NCBI GenBank assembly: GCA_013329865.1 | Contig: DUJJ01000102.1 | Coordinates: forward strand, 1 to 5,042 | Direction of reading: 5' to 3' | Length of the DNA: 5,042 nucleotides | DNA from: Candidatus Poseidoniaceae archaeon | Lineage (GTDB): Archaea > Thermoplasmatota > Poseidoniia > Poseidoniales > Poseidoniaceae | Part shown: positions 1-5,020 of the stretch, piece by piece | How positions within the stretch are numbered: the stretch's first letter is position 1 | Layout: each line of letters opens with the position of its first letter | Translations under genes and position numbers: made by a program | Notes under the pieces: generated by a model | The model's database searches: none | Told to the model about the DNA's origin: nothing | What the model saw: the letters and a program-made list of their open reading frames with translations, nothing else

Positions 1-2258
1 GCAGATAATTGCTCAGCATAGTCGAGGGAGACAAAACCAAGAACCACATCATCCAACTCGGCCAAGGATTCAAGTCCGGTCAAATCACGATATTCGCCGT
101 CATAGGATAGACGGAGAGCACTATCATTACCGAAGGCGTAGGGAATCAAGCCTTTGACCCACAAGCCACTAGAATTCTGTATCATGTTCAAATCTTTGAG
201 CCTATTAGAAACTATTACGTTATCATCGGTCACACTAACTGGAGACTCACCACCGCCAAATGACAGGAATAACTGAGGTAGCTCGCCAAAGCCCCCTGCC
301 GAAGATAATACTGGTAGTCGAATCGTTTCAATAGCGTCGGAACTGAACCTTAGTATGCCTTGTTCATAGGTGCACCAGTTCCCGAGATAATTTGAATATA
401 CGACGGATTGACCGTTACATATTTGCAATCCTGCAGGCTCTGTCTCAACCTCAGCAGGCCAGTAATCGCCATCTTGCCAAAGATTGAAACCCCCCTGTAA
501 TGACAAATTATGAGAAACGTATCGGTTGATATTTAGTAGGCCCTCAACAGATAAGTAGAGTTTGTCTTCAGCGATTAACTCAATCGATAAAATGGTAGAC
601 GGCATTGAAATATCTAACACCTTCTTGTCATTTATTACGAGGTCAAGTGAAAACTGATGCAAGGTTAATTCATCGAGTTGAGATTCAATGGCCCACCAGC
701 TGTCAAGTCCAAACGCAATGTCCTCTATTTCACCACTGGATTCATATTCTGCCCAAAACTGATTGTCAAGGTCTTGCTCACTGCCAATAACAATACCACC
801 AGTATAAGCAACTGCGCCGAGGCTACCGTTTTCACTCATGGTGAATCCGTTGATTCGTTCATTGTCATCAGCTTGCCAAAGCCACGCATCCCCATCACCG
901 TTAATTTGGTAACCAAAACCACCATCAGCAAAGTGCCATAATGAGCGATTACCAATTAGCAAATCGGTAATCTGCCCCGAGGCAAGGGTCAAGATCTGCT
1001 CATCATCATAGTCGACCTCGATAAGCGGCACCTGCAGAACTTCAAGCATTGAGGTGTTTGGAATTAACCTCGAGAGGTTTTCCCTCAATGCGATAACATC
1101 CTCACCGGCAATGCGGCCAATACCTTGTTCGGAGGATAGTGTAACTGAGTTTGCAGCATCCTGATATTCCAGGTTTAGCCCAACATCTTCAGCAGTCAGA
1201 GTAGTATTCAATAACTCGCCTAGATTGGTTAGAATTGGTTGAATAGCGTTTTCATTATCGTGTTTGTCATCCAGAGCATAGTATACTGTATTGACCTGAT
1301 TGGGCAGCTTCTGAAGCAACTGAGCAGTGAGTAAGTCACTGAATATTGCTGGCGACTGCGTCCCCGCTAAACTACCCATTCCGGCGTTGTTTATCACCTT
1401 GAAAACCGAAAAAGTCTGTTCTACACGTTTCCTTGTATTGTCTTCCGTGACATAGTAACCGACCTCGACGTTATCACCTTGATTGATGTTTAATTCGTCA
1501 GCTAACACCTTGTTAATGACAATGTTAGGATTTCCTTCAAGTCTGTTAACCTCAGCAATATCAATAAATCTGATGCCGCTTGCTCCGCCGATTTTTGGCC
1601 ACACTGCTTCGCTATCAATGGTGGAATTCATCGCTGCCCAGGTTACTGCTGGCAAAGATTTACCACTCGTTACAGCTATCGAAACTGCGCTGATTATCCC
1701 CTGCTGTTGCCCGTCGATAATTTGACTCAGTGAGTCGTCTAAAGATATCTCGGACCATAGGCTGTTTGCGACATTCTCAGTAATAACAACGCGCTCGCCT
1801 GTCGAGAAGTCAAATCCTGATAGCGTGACATCCGTCTCGCCCCATGAACCTTCGACTTCGTTGGTAATAGTCGCATCTAAGGAATCGCCAACGACTAATG
1901 ACGAACTGATAATTGCTGACGCAATAACTAATCCTGCCATCAAGAGCGCTGCTTGTCGCTTTCTGCGTAAAATATTCTCTTTGGCCAACCGCCACATTAT
2001 TAGCCGCTGTGGAACTAATAGCGGCTGAACTAGAATATGGCTAATTATGCCAATGCACAAAGCACCAACCCACAGTGATAAGCCGCTTACACCTAACAAC
2101 TCAAACAACCAAAAGCCGATAATTGAATCAATAACTGGTGCACCAATTAACACTGCTTGAACCATCGATGAAAGTTTTCTTGCGCGTTGCAACTGCCAGG
2201 TTGAGATACTGGACGGAATACCGACCAGTAGCAGCAAAATGGCAGCCTCAAACAGCAG
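1..2258 (-). CDS. FtsX/MacB-like ABC transporter permease with giant extracytoplasmic domain (C-terminus off window)
   Basis: Reading the minus strand from just after the ATPase stop gives about 752 codons without a stop, running off the left edge, so the C-terminus and its expected terminal membrane helices are missing. Numbered from a CTG at 2258, three hydrophobic segments lie at about 2-20, 35-55 and 60-82. They are followed by a basic stretch (NILRRKRQ, 95-102) and a fourth helix (about 103-123) leading into VVGDSLDAT. That basic-helix-GDSLD junction is the usual entry into the MacB-like periplasmic core of FtsX-type permeases. The core appears to span about 125-385 and includes PAIFSDLL near 303-310. 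A Trp- and Gly-rich, beta-propeller-like stretch follows (about 420-700), with a Cys pair at 614 and 629, then DDVVLGFVSLDYAEQL (735-750), which again resembles a MacB-core segment. It is the membrane partner of the upstream ATPase, probably in lipid, lipoprotein or peptide handling; the substrate is unknown. The start is uncertain: no ATG or GTG lies near the Shine-Dalgarno, and the first ATG (2165) would remove the first helix. Confidence 0.85.
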   Translation of the reverse strand, partial: MLFEAAILLLLVGIPSSISTWQLQRARKLSSMVQAVLIGAPVIDSIIGFWLFELLGVSGLSLWVGALCIGIISHILVQPLLVPQRLIMWRLAKENILRRKRQAALLMAGLVIASAIISSSLVVGDSLDATITNEVEGSWGETDVTLSGFDFSTGERVVITENVANSLWSEISLDDSLSQIIDGQQQGIISAVSIAVTSGKSLPAVTWAAMNSTIDSEAVWPKIGGASGIRFIDIAEVNRLEGNPNIVINKVLADELNINQGDNVEVGYYVTEDNTRKRVEQTFSVFKVINNAGMGSLAGTQSPAIFSDLLTAQLLQKLPNQVNTVYYALDDKHDNENAIQPILTNLGELLNTTLTAEDVGLNLEYQDAANSVTLSSEQGIGRIAGEDVIALRENLSRLIPNTSMLEVLQVPLIEVDYDDEQILTLASGQITDLLIGNRSLWHFADGGFGYQINGDGDAWLWQADDNERINGFTMSENGSLGAVAYTGGIVIGSEQDLDNQFWAEYESSGEIEDIAFGLDSWWAIESQLDELTLHQFSLDLVINDKKVLDISMPSTILSIELIAEDKLYLSVEGLLNINRYVSHNLSLQGGFNLWQDGDYWPAEVETEPAGLQICNGQSVVYSNYLGNWCTYEQGILRFSSDAIETIRLPVLSSAGGFGELPQLFLSFGGGESPVSVTDDNVIVSNRLKDLNMIQNSSGLWVKGLIPYAFGNDSALRLSYDGEYRDLTGLESLAELDDVVLGFVSLDYAEQLS

Positions 2259-2260
2259 GG

Positions 2261-2959
2261 TTACTCCTCCTCAACACCAATTTTATCGCTAACAATCTGA
2301 CCGTCTTCCATTTGTAAAATTCTGCTACACTGTTGTGCCACATCGCTGTCGTGAGTAACCAGCAAGAATGTTGTGCCTAATTTTTCGTTAATCCCTCTGA
2401 GTAATTCCATAACTGTTGACGAGGTAGCGGAATCTAAATTTCCAGTTGGCTCATCACACAATATTACTGTGGGCTTGTGAACGATGGCTCGAGCAATTGC
2501 GACCCGTTGTTGCTGACCTCCTGATAACTCACTTGGACGATGGTCGCTGCGGTCACCTAGACCAACTGCAGCAAGTGCGTCTAGAGCCGTTGTTCTTGCT
2601 TCACCAGCGGGTTTACCGATCATTAACAGAGGCAACTCAACATTTTCTACTGCTGACAAAACAGGCAGTAAGTTGAAGTCTTGGAAAATAAATCCCAGAT
2701 TTTCCGCACGCATCCTCGAACGGTCATCGTCACTGATACCAAATAGCGGTTTGCCTTCGAGCATTACTCCGCCAGAGGTTGGCTCATCAATCCCAGACAA
2801 CACGTTGAGTAGGGTAGTCTTCCCGCAACCTGAAGGGCCCATAATTGCTATGACTTCTCCTTCGGTGACCTCTAGACTAACACCTCTAACTGCTTGTATC
2901 GTTGACTCACCAGATGGATACAACTTCCACAAGTCATTTGCCTGCATAACTGTCCGCAT
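2261..2959 (-). CDS. ABC transporter ATP-binding protein, LolD/MacB family
   Basis: This is a 232-residue cytoplasmic nucleotide-binding subunit, the normal length for the LolD/MacB/FtsE group. All motifs are intact: A-loop Tyr14, Walker A GPSGCGKTT (41-49), Q-loop Gln93 in FIFQDFNLLP, signature LSGGQQQR (145-152), Walker B VILCDE (165-170), D-loop region ending GNLD (173-176) and switch His203. The DEPTGNLDS sequence and the QDFNLLP Q-loop are typical of exporters that pair with FtsX-like permeases and use ATP hydrolysis for mechanotransmission. The permease gene follows directly, so the two form an operon and very likely a homodimeric ATPase plus permease complex. The ATG at 2959 is preferred over Met5 because a TATA-like box lies about 26-31 bases upstream, fitting a leaderless mRNA; no Shine-Dalgarno is visible. 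The C-terminal Glu-rich tail is shaped by the permease ribosome-binding site. Confidence 0.95.
   Translation of the reverse strand: MRTVMQANDLWKLYPSGESTIQAVRGVSLEVTEGEVIAIMGPSGCGKTTLLNVLSGIDEPTSGGVMLEGKPLFGISDDDRSRMRAENLGFIFQDFNLLPVLSAVENVELPLLMIGKPAGEARTTALDALAAVGLGDRSDHRPSELSGGQQQRVAIARAIVHKPTVILCDEPTGNLDSATSSTVMELLRGINEKLGTTFLLVTHDSDVAQQCSRILQMEDGQIVSDKIGVEEE
2264..2270 (-). promoter_or_regulatory. Shine-Dalgarno for the permease, embedded in the ATPase 3' end
   Basis: The minus strand reads GGAGGAG immediately before the TAA stop of the ATPase; the same bases encode part of its C-terminal Glu-Glu-Glu. It lies five bases upstream of an in-frame CTG (2258-2256), an ideal spacing. An in-frame TGA at 2273-2271 closes the permease frame just upstream. 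This supports translational coupling and initiation very close to the ATPase stop, although the start codon itself is non-standard. Confidence 0.6.
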
Positions 2960-2984
2960 AGTTATAGTTCAGAGGAACTGCGTT

Positions 2985-2990
2985 GATAAA
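2985..2990. promoter_or_regulatory. TATA-like box in the divergent ABC/moaD intergenic region
   Basis: The element reads GATAAA on plus and TTTATC on minus in the 52-base gap between the two divergent genes. It ends 22 bases before the plus ATG at 3012 and lies 26-31 bases before the minus ATG at 2959. Both distances suit an archaeal TATA box driving leaderless or near-leaderless transcription, so one box may serve both directions. It is inferred from position and composition only; the match to the archaeal consensus is imperfect. Confidence 0.35.
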
Positions 2991-3011
2991 CTACCGCTTT
3001 GAGGCGTCACT

Positions 3012-3263
3012 ATGGACGATGCAGAAGCAGCAATGAGCGTCACTGTGCTTTGTTTTGGACCACTTAAAGACGCCTACGGGAGAACCCACCAGATTACCGT
3101 AACTGGACCAGTTTCATGTCAGTTTTTGATAGATAAATTGGGGGCTGACGAGTGGATAAACAAAGGCCTGAAGGTCGCAATTAACGGCGCATTCTGTGAG
3201 ATGGATTCAATCCTATCCCCCGGCGACGAATTAGCGCTGCTACCTCCGGTTTCAGGTGGCTAA
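3012..3263 (+). CDS. MoaD/ThiS-like sulfur-carrier protein (ubiquitin-like, C-terminal Gly-Gly)
   Basis: This 83-residue beta-grasp protein has the two hallmarks of MoaD: an early strand with FGPLKDAYG (15-23) and the C-terminal tail LLPPVSGG (76-83), with the Gly-Gly exposed at the very end. In MoaD the terminal glycine is adenylated by a MoeB/UbaA-type E1 enzyme and thiocarboxylated, then delivers sulfur to molybdopterin within the MoaE complex. Archaeal relatives (SAMPs) also serve in tRNA thiolation and protein conjugation, so the exact role cannot be fixed without partners, and none lies in this window. The ATG at 3012 is favoured by the TATA-like box upstream. Met8 (3033) is a possible alternative, because the family fold begins only at about residue 9. 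It is transcribed divergently from the ABC operon and is followed 73 bases later by tatA. Confidence 0.85.
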   Translation: MDDAEAAMSVTVLCFGPLKDAYGRTHQITVTGPVSCQFLIDKLGADEWINKGLKVAINGAFCEMDSILSPGDELALLPPVSGG

Positions 3264-3265
3264 AT

Positions 3266-3277
3266 GAATAATTAATG
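3266..3277 (+). promoter_or_regulatory. AT-rich possible promoter box for tatA
   Basis: Directly after the moaD-like stop codon the plus strand has an AT-rich stretch with AATAATTAAT. It lies about 60-70 bases before the tatA ATG and would place a transcript start near 3297, leaving a leader of about 40 bases that carries a Shine-Dalgarno. This is weak evidence, and co-transcription from the upstream gene is equally possible. The rest of the 73-base gap shows no other structure. Confidence 0.25.
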
Positions 3278-3325
3278 CCTCACATTAACCGAAGAGTTCA
3301 ACAGCAACACCGCTCACCAAGCCAT

Positions 3326-3335
3326 GAGGAAGGAG
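3326..3335 (+). promoter_or_regulatory. Shine-Dalgarno of tatA
   Basis: A purine-rich run, GAGGAAGGAG, sits just before the ATG at 3337. The GAGG part is seven bases from the start codon and so decides this start. Its presence contrasts with the neighbouring plus-strand genes, which have no Shine-Dalgarno and look leaderless, and suggests tatA is translated from an mRNA with a leader. Confidence 0.6.
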
Positions 3336-3336
3336 T

Positions 3337-3651
3337 ATGTTCGGCGGGCTTGGACCACTTGAAATAATTGTTTTATTAGTAATATTTTTTGTCTTATTTG
3401 GCGCAGAAAGACTACCGAAAATGGCTAATGCTCTAGGTCGCTCGAAAGGTGAATTCCAAAAGGGCCTCGACCAATCTACTCAAGCAATGAAACTCGAACA
3501 AACAATAACTGATATGGACGCTGGCGGGAGAACTCCTGCACAAGCTCTTGCTGCCCGTGCTAAGGCTGTTGGTATCGACCCCACCGGGATGGACCCGGAT
3601 GAATTAGAGAAGAAGGTGAACGCACTCGAAGATCTCGCAGCAGAGGAATGA
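3337..3651 (+). CDS. tatA: Sec-independent (Tat) protein translocase subunit TatA
   Basis: This 104-residue protein has the complete TatA N-terminal signature. A very short N-terminus is followed by one transmembrane helix (about 8-21) with a polar Glu9, the FG hinge at 21-22 in LFGAERLPKM, and an amphipathic helix rich in Gly and Lys (LGRSKGEFQKGL, 33-44). TatA oligomerises at TatC to let folded proteins with twin-arginine signals cross the cytoplasmic membrane. TatC is not in this window. The C-terminal half (about 66-104) is not ordinary unstructured tail: it is predicted mostly helical, with GIDPTGMDPDELEKKV resembling a short helix-extended-loop-helix unit. The gene has a good Shine-Dalgarno. 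Its TGA stop directly abuts the nob1 stop on the other strand. The adjacent MoaD-like gene is compatible with export of molybdoenzymes, which is inference only. Confidence 0.93.
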   Translation: MFGGLGPLEIIVLLVIFFVLFGAERLPKMANALGRSKGEFQKGLDQSTQAMKLEQTITDMDAGGRTPAQALAARAKAVGIDPTGMDPDELEKKVNALEDLAAEE

Positions 3652-4146
3652 TTACCGTTTTTTGCGCTTTAGCATCATCGGTGCGCCGCATGACACACAA
3701 TCTTTGACAGGACCGGACCTATTAGATTCGACATCCGCTGGAATAGGTTCCGTTGAGCCACACCCTGAACAACGAAGTTCCCATTGCCAAACTTGCTTGG
3801 CCCGTTTTACGCCCACGGAGTGAGTCTCCAACCCGGCCATTTGCATAGCATTCTGCAATCGATAGTCGTCGGTATACAAGGGTGCATTTAGTCCAATTGC
3901 CAATGCGAGGACATCAATGTCAACATCGGAGAGTCTCGGTAAATCTCCACTTTCTGCGGCTCTATTTCTTGCCTCATCAATCCAGCTTGGGTCAGGTATT
4001 CGCCAGTCAATTTCAAGACTATTGATGAGCATGTAGCGTTGAGGACTGACCCTCTCTAACTCACTTTGTTGGCTGACTGAGCAAATGCCGCCAGTAATCT
4101 CTGATGCCGGCCAGTAAAGTAACGCCGCAGTATCTAGCACTCGCAT
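3652..4146 (-). CDS. nob1: Archaeal Nob1-like PIN-domain endonuclease with C-terminal zinc ribbon (rRNA maturation)
   Basis: This 164-residue protein has the two-part Nob1 architecture. The PIN domain (about 1-118) begins with VLDTAALL, giving catalytic Asp5. It continues with an acidic residue at Glu29 and the block LSDVDIDVLALA (72-83), carrying Asp74, Asp76 and Asp78. It ends with YTDDYRLQNA (91-100), carrying Asp93 and Asp94; the TDDY.LQN sequence is highly characteristic of Nob1. The zinc ribbon (about 122-158) has two CxxC knuckles, Cys126/Cys129 and Cys150/Cys153, followed by a basic tail, KRKKR. Nob1 cleaves precursor 16S rRNA at the mature 3' end during small-subunit assembly, using metal ions held by the PIN acidic cluster. 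It is convergent with tatA with no spacer, and divergent from the VTT gene. No Shine-Dalgarno is seen before the ATG. The nearest TATA-like box would give a leader of about 30 bases. Confidence 0.93.
   Translation of the reverse strand: MRVLDTAALLYWPASEITGGICSVSQQSELERVSPQRYMLINSLEIDWRIPDPSWIDEARNRAAESGDLPRLSDVDIDVLALAIGLNAPLYTDDYRLQNAMQMAGLETHSVGVKRAKQVWQWELRCSGCGSTEPIPADVESNRSGPVKDCVSCGAPMMLKRKKR
3658..3663 (+). terminator. Oligo-T terminator for tatA, inside the nob1 coding region
   Basis: A run of six T residues begins seven bases after the tatA stop, the usual form of an intrinsic archaeal terminator. On the opposite strand these bases encode Lys and Arg codons of the basic Nob1 C-terminus. 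It is called from sequence pattern alone. Confidence 0.45.
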
Positions 4147-4200
4147 CGTTATCAGATGCTAACAATCAACCACATCAACCCACCGATTAGCCACACATTC

Positions 4201-4208
4201 AATAAATC
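4201..4208. promoter_or_regulatory. TATA-like box between nob1 and the VTT gene
   Basis: AATAAATC on plus (GATTTATT on minus) is the only AT-rich box in the 81-base divergent gap. On plus its centre lies about 24 bases before the GTG start of the VTT protein, a good fit for a leaderless transcript. On minus it would start transcription near 4178, about 30 bases ahead of the nob1 ATG. The positional evidence is reasonable for the plus direction and weak for minus. Confidence 0.4.
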
Positions 4209-4227
4209 AGGACTAGACCATTGACTT

Positions 4228-4839
4228 GTGTCGTGGTACAGCAACGTTCTCGATTTCATCCTAGAGCGAACTAACTCCGGCGTGTTAGGCGTTGTATCAT
4301 TCACGGAAGCCATAATTCAACCACTACCACCAGATTTGGTTTACCTTCCAATGCTCTATGAGGCCATGAGCAATAAACCACTCGTCTTATGGTATTTTTT
4401 GGTCGTGACACTGACCTCTGTTGCAGGCTCGTATGTCGGTTATTTAATCGGTCAAAAGTGGGGCAGACAGTTGCTTGATAGGTTTGCCAAACCAAAGCAT
4501 GTGACAAAACTTGAGACGTTAACAAGCAAATATGGTCGTGCTGGAATTTTCATCGCAGCTGTCTCACCGATTCCGTACAAGGTATTTGGTTGGGTGGCTG
4601 GAATGGGTGAGATGGATAAAAAGTCGTTCCTCGTTGCCGGTTTATTCGGCAGAGGACTGCGATTTGGACTTGAGGCTTTATTGATTGGCATATACGGTGA
4701 GAAAGCCTTGGATGCAATGCACACATTTCTCGACAATGAAATCCTTATTGCAGTGTTAATGATTGGCACAATTACGCTTACTTACTTCATTTGGCAGTGG
4801 TGGTCAAATCTTGGTAGTGAACAGCAATCACACAGCTAA
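4228..4839 (+). CDS. VTT-domain (DedA/YqaA/SNARE-associated) integral membrane protein
   Basis: This 203-residue polytopic membrane protein is typical in length for short YqaA-like DedA relatives. The re-entrant first segment contains FTEAIIQPLPPDLVYLPM (25-42), matching the family Glu plus Pro-rich motif. A helix at about 52-75 leads into GQKWGR (75-80). The second half contains SPIPYKVFGWVAGM (113-126) and FGRGLRFG (140-147), the conserved PIPYK and Gly-Arg/Arg signatures. A last helix lies at about 172-192 before a hydrophilic tail. VTT proteins are membrane-lipid scramblases or transport-like proteins needed for envelope homeostasis; the archaeal substrate is not known. The start is GTG at 4228. 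The frame is closed by a TGA six bases upstream (4222-4224), so no earlier start exists, and a TATA-like box lies at leaderless distance. No T-run follows the stop before the tRNA. Confidence 0.9.
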   Translation: MSWYSNVLDFILERTNSGVLGVVSFTEAIIQPLPPDLVYLPMLYEAMSNKPLVLWYFLVVTLTSVAGSYVGYLIGQKWGRQLLDRFAKPKHVTKLETLTSKYGRAGIFIAAVSPIPYKVFGWVAGMGEMDKKSFLVAGLFGRGLRFGLEALLIGIYGEKALDAMHTFLDNEILIAVLMIGTITLTYFIWQWWSNLGSEQQSHS

Positions 4840-4899
4840 CCACCACAGTGAGTTGAAAATGCGAATTGTTATGAACGGGCGGTTAGTCGGCAGCCTGTC

Positions 4900-4974
4900 G
4901 CTCGTGTGGTGTAGCCAGGTCCATCATTGCGGGTTTTCATCCCGTCGACCCGGGTTCGAATCCCGGCACGAGCA
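4900..4974 (+). tRNA. tRNA-Glu (anticodon UUC)
   Basis: A full cloverleaf can be drawn. The acceptor stem GCTCGTG (4900-4906) pairs perfectly with CACGAGC (4967-4973), with discriminator A4974 and no encoded CCA. U8 and G9 are in place. The D arm has the GG pair at 4918-4919. The anticodon stem is GCGGG (4929-4933) with CCCGT (4941-4945), closing a seven-base loop with TTC at 4936-4938. The variable loop is four bases. The T arm is CCGGG (4950-4954), loop TTCGAAT, CCCGG (4962-4966). The anticodon UUC reads GAA and GAG. The overall sequence resembles archaeal tRNA-Glu, including the GGTGTAG start of the D arm. There is no intron. It lies 60 bases after the VTT gene, with no clear promoter of its own. 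Confidence 0.96.
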
Positions 4975-4982
4975 CTTTATCG

Positions 4983-4988
4983 TTTTTT
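4983..4988 (+). terminator. Oligo-T terminator after tRNA-Glu
   Basis: Six consecutive T residues start eight bases after the tRNA discriminator base. No hairpin precedes them, which is normal for archaeal termination at U-tracts. This is the first T-run on the plus strand after the VTT gene, so it may also end that transcript. Confidence 0.5.
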
Positions 4989-5012
4989 CATTGCTAAACA
5001 GGGCACTGCGTC

Positions 5013-5020
5013 TTTTAAAA
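5013..5020 (+). promoter_or_regulatory. TATA-like box for a gene beyond the right edge
   Basis: TTTTAAAA is a good archaeal TATA-box match in the gap following the tRNA terminator. A transcript start would fall around 5040-5045, at or past the window edge. The box is palindromic, so its direction is not fixed by sequence; plus is preferred because no minus-strand gene begins nearby. Confidence 0.4.

Noticed and set aside
605..941. Two overlapping plus-strand frames (605-790, 678-941)
   Set aside because: They lie opposite the long, uninterrupted minus-strand permease frame, have no Shine-Dalgarno or family resemblance, and read as antisense shadow.
1391..1482. A perfect 12-base direct repeat (TTATCACCTTGA) at 1391-1402 and 1471-1482
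   Set aside because: The copies are 80 bases apart and fall in different codon frames of the permease, with no third copy or mobile-element context, so they are most likely chance.
1483..2028. Plus frames at 1483-1725 and 1825-2028 and a minus frame at 1810-1995
   Set aside because: All overlap the permease, whose reading here gives a recognisable membrane helix and GDSLD junction. The alternatives give no coherent protein.
2446..3002. Plus-strand frames at 2446-2676 and 2673-3002
   Set aside because: They are antisense to the ABC ATPase, which carries every expected motif.
4156..4224. Plus-strand 22-codon frame ending just before the VTT start, a possible leader peptide
   Set aside because: It lies mostly upstream of the likely transcript start for the VTT gene and has no ribosome-binding site.
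4301..4769. Minus-strand frames at 4301-4525 and 4452-4769
   Set aside because: They are antisense to the VTT protein and show no independent start signals or motifs.
4840..4899. Possible tRNA promoter in the gap before tRNA-Glu
   Set aside because: The only AT-leaning stretch (about 4853-4875) is a poor TATA match. The tRNA may be read through from the VTT gene, so no promoter is called.
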